Shown here piece after piece: positions 42,523 through 50,836 of a stretch of DNA of 64,000 bases. The DNA comes from Pseudomonadales bacterium (GTDB taxonomy: Bacteria > Pseudomonadota > Gammaproteobacteria > Pseudomonadales > Azotimanducaceae). Under the pieces are notes generated by a model. That model worked only from the letters and a program-made list of their open reading frames with translations, was not told the DNA's origin and did no database searches. The position numbers and the translations under genes were made by a program. The stretch covers positions 3,472,001-3,536,000 of the forward strand of contig JAWKZN010000001.1 of NCBI GenBank assembly GCA_041395945.1. Reading direction: 5' to 3'. Every line of letters begins with the position of its first letter. Position 1 is the stretch's first letter.

Positions 42523-42831
42523 ATGAAAATCCGACCCCTGCTGCCCTTGCTGCTAGTTCTCATGCTCATCACCACCGGCGTGCCGTCTACCGCGGACGCG
42601 CGTCGCCCGCCTGATCCCACGGGTATCTGGTACCTGGCGCTCGATGCCGAGCCCTACGGGTTGCCGCCCGACACCGTGCTGCCAGGTCTCGTCATGGTCA
42701 ATCGGGGCGGGACAGCACTCTTTGCCGATGGCGGTGACTTCGGCGGTTTTCCGTTCGCAGGCCGGGACTCCAACCAGTTCTCGACCTGGCGTTTCACGCG
42801 CGACGGTTGCCGAGGGCGCCACACTGAGTGA
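42523..42831 (+). pseudogene. Exported protein N-terminus, frameshifted
   Basis: A signal peptide (LLPLLLVLMLITTGVPSTAD) and the segment PPDPTGIWYLALDAEPYGLP, PDTVLPGLVMVNRGGTALFA, QFSTWRF begin a small secreted beta protein. The frame then runs into unrelated sequence (GCRGRHTE), while the neighbouring frame continues RATVAEGATLSDKG, so a frameshift near 42800 is likely. The rest of the gene is replaced by the amidohydrolase fragment. May alternatively be a short real protein. Confidence 0.5.
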
Positions 42832-42839
42832 CAAGGGTT

Positions 42840-43245
42840 GAGGGCGGGTACTCCATCCGGGGTTCCGGTTCGATCTCCGGGATCTCCCACGCACACGGGG
42901 GATGTGTGATCCTCCACGGACGCGATGAAGACACCAGCACCTGGCTGGTGGCGCAACCCGATGTCGTGGTCGCCAGTGACAGGTTGCCATTCATCGGTGA
43001 CTTTTTTACATCCCCGCAGTGCGGGCACCTATGCCCGGGTGCTCGGCCACTACGTGCGGGACGGGATGGCGCTGCCAGTGCTGCTGGCCATGCAGAAAAT
43101 GACTCTGGATCAGGGCACCTGCTCAGTGCCCGAGCGAACCTCTGCCGGTATGATTCATACCCTTGTCAGTGGTCAGAGTGTCGTGCGAGATGGGGTGATC
43201 GTGCCCGACGTGTATCCAGGCCAGGCAATCCGATCCGAGTGGTGA
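42840..43245 (+). pseudogene. N-acyl-D-amino-acid deacylase/amidohydrolase C-terminal fragment
   Basis: Two frames together resemble the end of a D-aminoacylase-type amidohydrolase: TSTWLVAQPDVVVASDRLPF in the first and HPRSAGTYARVLGHYVRDGM, ALPVLLAMQKMTLD, SAGMIHTLVSGQSVVRDGVI and VPDVYPGQAIRSEW in the second. The HPRSAGTYARVLG motif is characteristic. Most of the barrel, with the metal-binding HxH, is missing, and segments between MTLD and SAGM are shortened. Confidence 0.65.
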
Positions 43246-43255
43246 GCTTCAGCCT

Positions 43256-44233
43256 CTACTCTCCCATTTGAATGACACACGCTCCAAGTCGGTGTTCTGT
43301 CTCCACCCGCCTATGTGCCTCACTCGCCCGCGACATCGGAAATACCTGATCAACAATCGATCCGATCTTCCCCTGCTCAATCATCGTTCTGAGCTCTGAA
43401 AGAGCCGCCTTTGTTTCTGCAGCAAACGCAAAACTGGCCGTCCTGTCGGTAAACCAGTTGGTAATCAGACACCTCAGCATCACTGACAGGCGGGGGTTGC
43501 CTGCCAGATAACGCCCACCCGGGTTGAGCATTCTGATACAGGCGCTGTAGGAACTGGTTGGAACCATATCGAAGATGACATCGTATCCAGCACCCCTGGC
43601 ATTCAGAGGTTCTTTCTCGAAATCGATAAAGTCATCGGCGCCGAACCCGCGCACGGCGGTCTCCTTGAAGCCCCGATCCACCGCTGTCACTTTCGCACCC
43701 ATGGACTTCGCTATCTGCACCGCGTGCGCACCGATACTGCCACCCGCGCCATTGACCAGAACGGTTTCGCCGGATCTGATTTCAGCAAGACGCATGAAAT
43801 GCAGCGCGTTGAGCCCACCAAGAGGGACTGCCGCGGCTTCGACGAAACTCATGTTCCGCGGCTTCGCAGCAATGGCGTAACTGGCAGGCAGGACGACGTA
43901 CTCGCCGTATGCGCCCAGCCGCAACCGGGTCGTCCCGAACACCCGATCACCAGGCTCGAAATCTGTGACCCCTGCTCCAAGCGATTCTATTTCTCCCGAA
44001 AAATACCCGCCGAGAATCTGCCGCCGGGGTTTTGTTATTCCCAATGCGATCCGTAATGGCAGCCAGAACCACTTCACCGCGTATCTGAAACTGCGCATCT
44101 CACAGTCTGCTTTGGTCGCCTCAGCGGCACACACCCGAATCAGAACTTCGCCCTGCTCAGGTTCCGGCCTGGTTACCTCGGTCAGGCCCAGGACTTCAGG
44201 GGGTCCGTAGGTCGAATAAGTGATTGCTTTCAC
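43256..44233 (-). CDS. MDR-family NAD(P)-dependent oxidoreductase
   Basis: A 325-residue zinc-independent medium-chain reductase: MKAITYSTYGPPEVLGLTEV, EVLIRVCAAEATKADCEMRS, LGGYFSGEIESLGAGVTDFE, nucleotide-binding VLVNGAGGSIGAHAVQIAKS and the C-terminal SEAHRRVETEHRLGACVIQ. Close in type to the enzyme at 25895. It probably reduces enones or quinones with NADPH. Downstream (44234-44481) there is no recognised gene. Confidence 0.91.
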   Translation of the reverse strand: MKAITYSTYGPPEVLGLTEVTRPEPEQGEVLIRVCAAEATKADCEMRSFRYAVKWFWLPLRIALGITKPRRQILGGYFSGEIESLGAGVTDFEPGDRVFGTTRLRLGAYGEYVVLPASYAIAAKPRNMSFVEAAAVPLGGLNALHFMRLAEIRSGETVLVNGAGGSIGAHAVQIAKSMGAKVTAVDRGFKETAVRGFGADDFIDFEKEPLNARGAGYDVIFDMVPTSSYSACIRMLNPGGRYLAGNPRLSVMLRCLITNWFTDRTASFAFAAETKAALSELRTMIEQGKIGSIVDQVFPMSRASEAHRRVETEHRLGACVIQMGE

Positions 44234-44481
44234 AGTCTTCCAGGCTCCTGTCCGTGCGGCTGCGGAAACAAGATAAACAGACCGGGTGGATATTTGAACC
44301 TGGCAACGTATGACTTCCTTCCGGAATCACCAATCGTCGCCGGGCAACTCCACAGCATGAGCCCCAGACACCCCGGTCGAGCTCTATCACCTGGACGACC
44401 ACAGCACGCTACCCCAACTGCTTCAATAGCGCTGGCTACCGGAGAAACGAGAGAAATGACCCGTTGTTTTCCCTGTTCGCA

Positions 44482-45090
44482 CTAGCGATCCGGCAACTGG
44501 TCGAGTAGCTCAGACGGATCGATAATCCGTCGCGTCAGTAGATCGGTGAGGTCGTCACCTCGCTCGAGGCGACTGACAAACTCCTCCGGATCGAATTTCA
44601 CACCCAAAGGATTGCTGGCGAAATCACTCTGCTCCAGCCATCGGGTAGTCTCCGCCGCGCTGTCGAACAGGTCCACCTGCAGCTCGATCTGGTTGGCGTC
44701 CGGATCCCGATAGTACATGGACAGGGTCAGCCCGTGGTTGATACACCAGTACGGCGTGATGCCAACCTCACGCAGGCGCACATAAGTCGCTGCAAGGTCT
44801 GCCAGGGACCCGTACGTATAGGCACAGTGCTCCACTCCCGCGCAGTCCGCCGGTTTGTCCTTGAGCTGGGGCTGGTTCGCAAAAGCCAGGCGGTGGTGTT
44901 CGTCATCGTAAGTCATGAAGCAGAGCATCTCGTTCTGCAGTACCACCTCGGCCTCCAGCACCGTCCGGTACCAGTCGATCATCTGCTCGTAGCGCGGCGT
45001 TTTGTAGACGATGTGCGCAAACAACCCAGGGGCGATCTTGCCACGTGCTCGGGCGGTCTTCGGCAGACTCACCTTCAGGTTTGCCGTCAT
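44482..45090 (-). CDS. Extradiol (catechol 2,3-type) dioxygenase, VOC superfamily
   Basis: A 202-residue single-domain type I extradiol dioxygenase-like protein. Metal ligands can be placed: His in LFAHIVYKTPRYEQMIDWYR, His in GVEHCAYTYGSLADLAATYV, Glu in RDPDANQIELQVDLF. Additional active-site residues HHRLAF and YW are present. AGGAGATAG precedes ATG 45090. It should open a catechol-type ring next to a hydroxyl. It follows the FAH-family gene by 25 bp and completes a TetR-controlled set with the FAD hydroxylase across the divergent promoter. Confidence 0.85.
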   Translation of the reverse strand: MTANLKVSLPKTARARGKIAPGLFAHIVYKTPRYEQMIDWYRTVLEAEVVLQNEMLCFMTYDDEHHRLAFANQPQLKDKPADCAGVEHCAYTYGSLADLAATYVRLREVGITPYWCINHGLTLSMYYRDPDANQIELQVDLFDSAAETTRWLEQSDFASNPLGVKFDPEEFVSRLERGDDLTDLLTRRIIDPSELLDQLPDR

Positions 45091-45115
45091 GTTTCTATCT
45101 CCTGGATGTGGCGTA

Positions 45116-46000
45116 TCAGCCATCGCCAATCATGGTGCGTGCGTTTTCATTGAGCAGCGGGTTTTCAATAGCGCCGATCCGATCGATCTCGACTCGCACC
45201 ACGTCGCCCGCCTTCAGAAATTTCGGGGGTTTCATGGCGGCGCCTACGCCATGCGGTGTACCTGTGAATAGGACGTCTCCCGGATCGAGGGGGAACGCGC
45301 GGGTCAGCTCGGCAATCTGGTCGTAGCAGTCGTAGATCAGCTCAGCCGTATTCGATTCCTGGCGCAGCTCGCCGTTCACATAGCAGCGGATGCCGGCATC
45401 GTGGGGATCACCGAATTCATCCGGTGTCACGATCCAGGGCCCGATGGGGCCATGGGTCGCGAAAGACTTGCCCATGGTCATGGTAGGCGTGCGCATCTGC
45501 CAGTCGCGCACACTTACATCGTTGCCGCAGGTATAGCCGAAGATCACCTCGCGGGCACGCTCCCGGGGCACATGGCGGCAGTGTCGGCCGATCACGATGC
45601 AGAGTTCGGCCTCATAGTCGACATAATCTGGCGCTGCTGATGGAACATCTACCGGGTCGCAGGGTCCGGTGATGCAGTTGCGCTGTTTGTTGAACCACAC
45701 CTGGTGCTTGGGCGCCTCCATTCCGGATTCTTTGATGTGGTCGCCATAGTTGAGGCCGATGGCTAACACCTTGCCCGGGTCACCGATTGGAGCTTCGAGA
45801 CGAACGGCGTCCAGTGGGTAGTGCGGAGACACGCCTTCGGCGACATCCCTCGCGACTGCCCAGGCGTCGGGCCCGGCCTCGATCAGTGCGCGCATGCTGG
45901 AGGGCAGATCTGGCGCCGCGACCGAAAGATCGATAACACCGCGATCATTTATCACGCCGATGCGAGTGCTTCCTGATTCCGTAAAAGTCACGTATCTCAT
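45116..46000 (-). CDS. Fumarylacetoacetate hydrolase family protein
   Basis: A 294-residue FAH-family protein: MRYVTFTESGSTRIGVINDR N-terminal domain, KVLAIGLNYGDHIKESGMEA, YVDYEAELCIVIGRHCRHVP with metal-ligand Glu residues, FGYTCGNDVSVRDWQMRTP, MGKSFATHGPIGPWIVTPDE and FTGTPHGVGAAMKPPKFLKA. Such enzymes hydrolyse or decarboxylate the diketo-acid products of ring cleavage. ATG 46000 overlaps the stop of the TetR gene (ATGA), so the regulator and enzyme are translated together. Confidence 0.93.
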   Translation of the reverse strand: MRYVTFTESGSTRIGVINDRGVIDLSVAAPDLPSSMRALIEAGPDAWAVARDVAEGVSPHYPLDAVRLEAPIGDPGKVLAIGLNYGDHIKESGMEAPKHQVWFNKQRNCITGPCDPVDVPSAAPDYVDYEAELCIVIGRHCRHVPRERAREVIFGYTCGNDVSVRDWQMRTPTMTMGKSFATHGPIGPWIVTPDEFGDPHDAGIRCYVNGELRQESNTAELIYDCYDQIAELTRAFPLDPGDVLFTGTPHGVGAAMKPPKFLKAGDVVRVEIDRIGAIENPLLNENARTMIGDG

Positions 46001-46677
46001 CCGTGCTGTTCTCCCTCGTCGTATTCCCCCATTTGGTCTGATCGATCGCCCTGGTTGTCGATCAGCAGCGCCGTCACTCGCTCGACGTGCTGCTCGATGA
46101 ACTCTGGTGTGCGCGGCGAAACTCCGAACAGGCCGCGGCATTCGTGCTCCGCGCTGAACACAAACGCGCTGGCGCCGATGAACATGTAGTAGCGGTGCGG
46201 ATCGTGCAGCCCCTGTATCAGACGGGAAGCTTCAGGCACCGCGCGTTCCAGCGCGTTGAGCTGGGGCCGGACGTGGCGCTCGACGATGTAGTCGACGCGC
46301 CAGGAGGCGGTCATGCACTCCTGCATCATCAGCCGGTTCAATTCCGGGTGCTCCGCACTGTAGCGCACGAAAGCTCGCACGAGCGCGCGCGCCGATTCCG
46401 TCGGTGCGACTTCGGCGAGCACCAGCAGACGCTCACCGAAGGCGTCAGCCATTCCCTGAAAGAGCCGGTCCACGACCGCTTTCCAGATACCGTCTTTGTC
46501 GTCGAAGTGATAGGCAACCAGACCTCGATTGACACCCGCAGCCTCTTCCAGCTGGCGCACCGAAACGCCCGCGAAGCCACGGCTGCTAAAGGCATCGGTG
46601 GCCGCGTCGAGCAGGGTCGCGCGCGTCTCCAGCGCGCGTTGCTGGGTACGTCTGGTCGGGCTTGCGGTAGTCGCCAT
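45997..46677 (-). CDS. TetR family regulator of the aromatic cassette
   Basis: A 226-residue regulator with an N-terminal helix-turn-helix: TRATLLDAATDAFSSRGFAG, VSVRQLEEAAGVNRGLVAYH, FDDKDGIWKAVVDRLFQGM, and a C-terminal ligand domain of the DUF1956/CecR-like type (HPELNRLMMQECMTASWRVD, HRYYMFIGASAFVFSAEHEC). It is divergent from the FAD-monooxygenase gene; the intergenic region contains a 13-bp perfect inverted repeat that is the likely operator. The ligand would be a pathway intermediate. Confidence 0.92.
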   Translation of the reverse strand: MATTASPTRRTQQRALETRATLLDAATDAFSSRGFAGVSVRQLEEAAGVNRGLVAYHFDDKDGIWKAVVDRLFQGMADAFGERLLVLAEVAPTESARALVRAFVRYSAEHPELNRLMMQECMTASWRVDYIVERHVRPQLNALERAVPEASRLIQGLHDPHRYYMFIGASAFVFSAEHECRGLFGVSPRTPEFIEQHVERVTALLIDNQGDRSDQMGEYDEGEQHG

Positions 46678-46714
46678 GAGCTTGGTTTCCGAGCAACAGT
46701 GCCGTCAATGAACT

Positions 46715-46753
46715 AAAAATACTTGCAATGTGACATCTTATGCAAGTATTTTT
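46715..46753. promoter_or_regulatory. TetR operator candidate: 13-bp perfect inverted repeat
   Basis: AAAAATACTTGCA (46715-46727), 13-bp spacer, TGCAAGTATTTTT (46741-46753), between the TetR and FAD-monooxygenase genes. Exact symmetry of 26 bases by chance is unlikely. The 111-bp gap is otherwise A+T rich and must contain both promoters. Confidence 0.75.
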
Positions 46754-46788
46754 TCGTTGTATTACAAATATAAGGTGTGACAGGCGAG

Positions 46789-48336
46789 ATGAACAGGCAC
46801 TCTGAGCATCCGAGCGTGCTGATCGTTGGGGCGGGACCCGTGGGTCTGTCTCTGGCCAATCTCCTTGGCATTGAGGGCGTGTCCTGCATGCTGATCGAGC
46901 GGAATGACGGTTGTATTCCTGAACCCCGTGCGGTGGTAGTTGACGGGGAGAGCATGCGGACCTTTCAGACCATGGGCCTGGTGGACGAGCTGGCGGCCGA
47001 TATGCGGCAGGGCTTTGTCGCCGACTATCAGAATGCGGAAGGCGTCCACCTGTTCTCCAGTGATCTGCGTCCCCGTCCCTACGGATTCTGCCTGCAGAAT
47101 GCGTTCGACCAGCCGACCCTGGAACGCTCCCTGCTTGCCGGGCTCGACCGGTTCGACTGCGTGACGGTGCACCATGGCACCGAGCTGCTCAACTTCGAAG
47201 TGGGCGCTGAAGGTGTGCAGGCGCGCATCCGAACCAGGGGAGAGGTGGAGTCGATCATCCGGGCCGATTACCTGGTGGGCACGGATGGCGGCCGCTCGAT
47301 GGTCCGAGCGCAACTTGGCATCGCCATGCAGGGTGAGCGGTTACCGCAGAAGTGGCTGGTGGTGGATACCATCGATCACCATCCTGGCGATGATCCTGAG
47401 TGCCGCTTTTACTGCGACCCTAAGCGGCCCGCCATGACTATCCTGCGGCCACGTGGAGAGCGTCGCTGGGAGTGGATGCTGATGCCCGGCGAGACCGACG
47501 CTGAGATGCTCGAGGATGACCGCATCGACGCCCTGCTGGCTGCGCATACCGACCCGGCGCAAGTGCACGTGTACCGCCGCTGCGTTTATGGCTTCAGTGC
47601 CGTGGTCGCCGAACGCTTCGCACAGGGACCGGTGCTGCTTGCCGGGGACGCCGCCCACATGACGCCACCATTCGCCGGCCAGGGACTGAACGCCGGTATC
47701 CGCGACGTGCGCAATCTGGCCTGGAAACTGGCGCGGGTGCTCAACGGGCGCCTGCCGGAGACACTGCTTGCCACCTATGACCAGGAGCGCCACGATGCCG
47801 CGCGCGCAATGGTCGACATGGCGGTTGCGCTCGGCAACCAGATCCAACCCACCGATCCCGAGGCTGCAGCGGCCAGAGATGCACACTTCGCTGCCCTGAA
47901 TCGCGATCCGGAAGCCGCCCGCAGCTTTAACCGCGAGTCAGGCGCGTCGCTGGCGGATGTGCGTCTGCTGAAGGGATGGTTCGACTCGGGTTCGGCTGGT
48001 GGTGGACGCATGCTTCATCAGCCGTCGATTCAGACCCCCGCAGGCGAAGCACGACTCGACGAGCTGCTGGGGGACGGCTTTTCGGTGCTCTGCTGCGGTG
48101 GTGCTAAGGTGCCGGAAAGCTTTGCGGCAAACTCACTATGGCGGGCTCTGGCGCCGCATCCGGTGAGTGTTGATCCGGCCTGCGGCCTCTCAGAAGCCGA
48201 TTTTGGTGGAGTCCTTGATCCCGCTGACCCCGCCCTTGTGCTGATCCGTCCGGACCGGTTCGTGATGGCGCAGCTGCGGCCGGAGGACTCGGCGATCGAT
48301 ACACTGGACCGCCTGCGCGCCGTGCTGGAGGGCTGA
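46789..48336 (+). CDS. FAD-dependent aromatic hydroxylase (MhpA/PheA type)
   Basis: A 515-residue flavoprotein monooxygenase: Rossmann motif VLIVGAGPVGLSLANLLGIE, ERNDGCIPEPRAVVVDGESM, the DG motif DYLVGTDGGRSMVRAQLG, and the GD motif PVLLAGDAAHMTPPFAGQGL with NAGIRDVRNLAWKL. The C-terminal thioredoxin-like domain of this family follows. It should add a hydroxyl ortho to an existing phenolic hydroxyl, feeding the extradiol dioxygenase encoded across the divergent promoter. ATG 46789 preferred; GTG 46777 is in the same frame. Confidence 0.93.
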   Translation: MNRHSEHPSVLIVGAGPVGLSLANLLGIEGVSCMLIERNDGCIPEPRAVVVDGESMRTFQTMGLVDELAADMRQGFVADYQNAEGVHLFSSDLRPRPYGFCLQNAFDQPTLERSLLAGLDRFDCVTVHHGTELLNFEVGAEGVQARIRTRGEVESIIRADYLVGTDGGRSMVRAQLGIAMQGERLPQKWLVVDTIDHHPGDDPECRFYCDPKRPAMTILRPRGERRWEWMLMPGETDAEMLEDDRIDALLAAHTDPAQVHVYRRCVYGFSAVVAERFAQGPVLLAGDAAHMTPPFAGQGLNAGIRDVRNLAWKLARVLNGRLPETLLATYDQERHDAARAMVDMAVALGNQIQPTDPEAAAARDAHFAALNRDPEAARSFNRESGASLADVRLLKGWFDSGSAGGGRMLHQPSIQTPAGEARLDELLGDGFSVLCCGGAKVPESFAANSLWRALAPHPVSVDPACGLSEADFGGVLDPADPALVLIRPDRFVMAQLRPEDSAIDTLDRLRAVLEG

Positions 48337-48509
48337 GATTTAATCCCGCAGTTCCCGGAGGTTCCGTTTTCAGCCCGATTACACCATCACCCCATGATCG
48401 ATTTCAGGCGCTACGTGCGTTACAAAAAGACAGCACTCAGCCTGGTGTGGATACCCGGATAGAATGAATGCCTCTATGCCGAGCACCCCTGAGGCGCTAG
48501 GGAGGCGGG

Positions 48510-48599
48510 ATGAAGAAGGTTCGATTCAGCGAAGAGCAGATGGTGAGGATCCTCCAGGAAGCCGAGCGGTCGCCCGTTCCGGACGCGGTTTCAGCCCAT
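48510..48599 (+). pseudogene. IS3-family OrfA N-terminal fragment
   Basis: MKKVRFSEEQMVRILQEAER is the start of an IS3-family (IS407-like) transposase OrfA helix-turn-helix; homology stops after ~30 residues at a deletion point. GGAGGCGGG precedes its ATG. It is not part of the neighbouring intact element, whose OrfA is different. Confidence 0.6.
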
Positions 48600-48608
48600 C
48601 GGATTATG

Positions 48609-48652
48609 CCAAAAACGAAAAAATCCCCGATGGGGCTTTCTCGTTTTTTGGT
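48609..48652. terminator. Bidirectional intrinsic-terminator-like hairpin
   Basis: CCAAAAACGA on the left pairs with TCGTTTTTTGG on the right around a CCCC-GAT-GGGG core, giving a long stem with A-tract on one side and T-tract on the other. It sits just outside the left end of the IS element. Confidence 0.65.
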
Positions 48653-48653
48653 G

Positions 48654-48657
48654 GAGG
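48654..48657. repeat. Target-site duplication GAGG, left
   Basis: GAGG directly before the left end TGACCTGCC; the same four bases follow the right end at 49966-49969. IS3-family elements make 3-5 bp duplications. Confidence 0.6.
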
Positions 48658-48730
48658 TGACCTGCCCTGGCTTTTTCGGACCAGTTGAAGTTTGAGTGGA
48701 ATGCCCCGAGTTTCTGGACACTGACCAGCC

Positions 48731-49585
48731 TCACACTGAGGCAGCCTCAAAGGCTGCCGGACTAACACCACCGAGGTGTTCATGGCGCCGCTGGCGATTA
48801 TAGAACACCTCGATGTAATCGAAGACATCGGCTCGAGCCAGTTCGCGGGTTTTGTACACACGTTTGCGGATCCTCTCTTTCTTCAAGCTGCCGAAAAAGG
48901 ACTCGGCTACCGCATTGTCCCAGCAGTTGCCGCGACGGCTCATGCTGGGCGTCAGATGGTGCTGTTGGCAGAATTTTCGCCAGTCATCACTTCCGTACTG
49001 TGAGCCCTGATCGGAGTGAATGAGGACCTCATGTGAGGGTTTGCGACGCCACACGGCCATCAGAAGGGCGTCCAGTACGATCTCACGCGCCAGCGTCGGC
49101 TTCATCGACCAGCCGACGACCTTACGCGAGTAGAGATCCAGGACGACAGCCAAGTAAAGCCATCCCTGCCACGTTCGGATATACGTGATGTCAGTGACCC
49201 AGGCGGCGTCAGGACGAGCCACGGTAAACTGTCGGTCGAGCGAATTGGGTGTCAGGATTGCTGGGCGGCCATAAATGATCCGCGGCCGCTTGTACCCATG
49301 TACGGCCTTTATTTCGTTTGATTCCATGATTCGCGCAACGCGATGCTTGCCGCACGGCTCCCCTGCCTCGCGAAGATCAAGGTAGATCCGGCGATAGCCA
49401 TAAACTCCATGACTGGCCGCATACGATGCGCGAATCAAGGGCAGCAGCCGCTGATCTTCGAGTGCCCGATCGGAGTGTGGCCGGAAGAGCCACTCGTAAT
49501 AGCCACTTCTGGACGCCGCTAACAGTTGGCACATGGTGCGCACTGGATAGCGATCACTATGATCGGCGATAAAGCGGTACTTCAC
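48731..49585 (-). CDS. IS3-family transposase OrfB (DDE integrase domain)
   Basis: A 284-residue integrase-core protein. HTH_21 region YGYRRIYLDLREAGEPCGKH; catalytic residues D in AAWVTDITYIRTWQGWLYLA, D in VLIHSDQGSQYGSDDWRKFC, E in CWDNAVAESFFGSLKKE, with the K/R of the family after it. C-terminal VFYNRQRRHEHLGGVSPAAF is diagnostic for IS3. It overlaps OrfA by 4 bp and is probably made as an OrfAB fusion by -1 frameshifting at A6G. Confidence 0.95.
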   Translation of the reverse strand: MKYRFIADHSDRYPVRTMCQLLAASRSGYYEWLFRPHSDRALEDQRLLPLIRASYAASHGVYGYRRIYLDLREAGEPCGKHRVARIMESNEIKAVHGYKRPRIIYGRPAILTPNSLDRQFTVARPDAAWVTDITYIRTWQGWLYLAVVLDLYSRKVVGWSMKPTLAREIVLDALLMAVWRRKPSHEVLIHSDQGSQYGSDDWRKFCQQHHLTPSMSRRGNCWDNAVAESFFGSLKKERIRKRVYKTRELARADVFDYIEVFYNRQRRHEHLGGVSPAAFEAASV

Positions 49586-49866
49586 TCGGGCTGGCTTGCG
49601 AAGTACCGCGCGGCCTTTTTTAGTATGTCTCGCTCCTCCTCTGCACGGCGTAACTGCGCGCGCAGCTTGAGGATTTCCTTCTTCGCGTCGTTCAGCTCTG
49701 CCGTATGGGCATCGGCCTTACTGGGTTTGATCGCTTTAACCCACTTATGCAGGCTGTGAGCGGACACGCCAAGTCGCTCGGCGACCTCGGCTACCGGATA
49801 GCCTCGTTCGACGATTTGCCGAACCGCCTCGTCCTTGAATTCCGGGGTGTATCGCTGATTACTCAT
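49582..49866 (-). CDS. IS3-family transposase OrfA
   Basis: A 94-residue protein: helix-turn-helix YTPEFKDEAVRQIVERGYPV, AEVAERLGVSAHSLHKWVKA and the leucine-zipper helix ELNDAKKEILKLRAQLRRAE. Near its end is the slippery heptamer A-AAA-AAG (plus-strand 49615-49621), the usual site for producing the OrfAB transposase. It starts at ATG 49866 after AGGAAGTGG. Confidence 0.93.
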   Translation of the reverse strand: MSNQRYTPEFKDEAVRQIVERGYPVAEVAERLGVSAHSLHKWVKAIKPSKADAHTAELNDAKKEILKLRAQLRRAEEERDILKKAARYFASQPE

Positions 49867-49965
49867 CCACTTCCTCCTATGCAAATAGAATAGGCTGAAA
49901 GTGTCCGCGGAACCCGGGGCATTCCATTCCAATAACGGACTGGTCCGAAGAAACCCGGCAGGTCA

Positions 49966-49969
49966 GAGG
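49966..49969. repeat. Target-site duplication GAGG, right
   Basis: Copy of the four bases found before the left IS end. Confidence 0.6.
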
Positions 49970-50027
49970 CGGCGACGATCACACTGCCTCATGAATCAAT
50001 AGCTTGCGGTGCCAAATGTCAGAAACA

Positions 50028-50044
50028 CCCCAAAGATACCCCCA
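50028..50044. repeat. Repeat CCCCAAAGATACCCCCA, copy 1
   Basis: The same 17 bases occur at 51282-51298. Each copy lies just beyond the 3' end of an antitoxin gene, so it marks the downstream limit of the duplicated module; similar G-rich repeats are often seen near integrase attachment regions, which is only suggestive. Confidence 0.5.
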
Positions 50045-50132
50045 CGCAACCCGAGTTCGGAAATGAAAAACTTAGACAGCCAATCTGGCTTACCTTCATT
50101 CCGAAGGTAGTCCTTTACTCGGTCCCATGCGT

Positions 50133-50465
50133 TCATGCCGCCTGGTTGCCTAACTCGCTTAACTTCTCTAGCGTATCGGGAAACTTCCTCACCATCAGAA
50201 TCAACGCAGCGGCCTGGGCATTGGGGCGCGCCCTGCCTTGCTCCCAGTTTTCTAGAGTGCGCGTCGATACGCGCAGGCGACGGGCAAACACGGCGCGCGA
50301 GACGTGCATACGTTCGCGCGTGTCACGGATGAGGTCTGCATTCACTTCGAGAGGAGGCAGGTCCTCGACCTCATGCGAGCGTAGCGTGATCTTTCCCTCG
50401 CGCTGCTGCTGCATGGCATCAACGCCTTCCATCAGCTCATCGAACAACTTGCGTTTTTGCTTCAT
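50133..50465 (-). CDS. XRE-family antitoxin (NadS/HigA-like), copy 1
   Basis: A 110-residue antitoxin with a C-terminal helix-turn-helix: DLIRDTRERMHVSRAVFARR, LRVSTRTLENWEQGRARPNA, LILMVRKFPDTLEKLSELG, preceded by a toxin-binding region (LMEGVDAMQQQREGKITLRS). Its ATG overlaps the toxin stop (ATGA). It should neutralise the RelE-like toxin and repress the operon at the palindrome 50818-50836. About 102 of 110 residues match copy 2. Confidence 0.92.
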   Translation of the reverse strand: MKQKRKLFDELMEGVDAMQQQREGKITLRSHEVEDLPPLEVNADLIRDTRERMHVSRAVFARRLRVSTRTLENWEQGRARPNAQAAALILMVRKFPDTLEKLSELGNQAA

Positions 50466-50809
50466 GCCCTTCGTCTCCTGGCTTCCAATTCGGTCTGGAT
50501 AGCCTTCTTCAATAACTTCTTTTCTTCCGTCGTCAGGTCGGCGGCTTCATCCTTGTTATAAAGAGTGAAGAACCAAATCTGGTCTTCGGCCGACAGGTAG
50601 TAATAAATGATTCGCAGTCCACCTCGCTTGCCTTTGCCGCGAAGTGCGTCTTCCCAACGGACTTTGCGAAACCCGCCGGTGCCGGGCATCACATCACCCA
50701 TTTCCGGGTTCTCCATCAACTCGCGCTGCAGCTCCCGATAGCGCTGGTCGGTCAGATAGTCGCCAAGGAGGCGCGTGAATAGAGGCGTTTCCAGGAAGAC
50801 CAATTTCAT
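50462..50809 (-). CDS. RelE/HigB-like toxin, copy 1
   Basis: A 115-residue RelE-superfamily mRNA interferase-like toxin: KLVFLETPLFTRLLGDYLTD, YRELQRELMENPEMGDVMPG, TGGFRKVRWEDALRGKGKRG, GLRIIYYYLSAEDQIWFFTL and a basic KKAIQTELEARRRR end. The toxin gene comes first, as in HigBA systems. Fully open, so this module is probably functional and can stabilise the mobile region. Confidence 0.92.
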   Translation of the reverse strand: MKLVFLETPLFTRLLGDYLTDQRYRELQRELMENPEMGDVMPGTGGFRKVRWEDALRGKGKRGGLRIIYYYLSAEDQIWFFTLYNKDEAADLTTEEKKLLKKAIQTELEARRRRA

Positions 50810-50817
50810 CGACTAAC

Positions 50818-50836
50818 TATACGCAAGTTGCGTATA
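50818..50836. promoter_or_regulatory. Palindromic operator of toxin-antitoxin copy 1
   Basis: TATACGCAAGTTGCGTATA, an almost perfect palindrome nine bases before the toxin ATG; expected binding site of the XRE antitoxin. A decayed version lies before copy 2. Confidence 0.68.

Larger units (their letters stand above)
48658..49965 (-). mobile_element. Complete IS3-family insertion sequence (1308 bp)
   Basis: The ends are inverted repeats starting TGACCTGCC and sharing TTCGGACCAGT (left 48658-48683; right 49940-49965), with a further inner match TGGAATGCCCCG (48697 and 49926). TG...CA termini are typical of IS3. Between them lie OrfA and OrfB on the minus strand with a frameshift window. The 4-bp duplication GAGG flanks it, so it inserted as one unit into older IS debris. 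Both ORFs and the DDE residues are intact, so it may still be mobile. Confidence 0.85.

Noticed and set aside
44294..44485. A 63-codon plus-strand frame after the MDR gene
   Set aside because: No ribosome site, no motif and composition unlike the neighbouring proteins.
48697..49926. Taking the inner repeats (TGGAATGCCCCG) as the true ends of the IS
   Set aside because: No target duplication flanks them, whereas the outer TGACCTGCC ends have TG...CA termini and a GAGG duplication.
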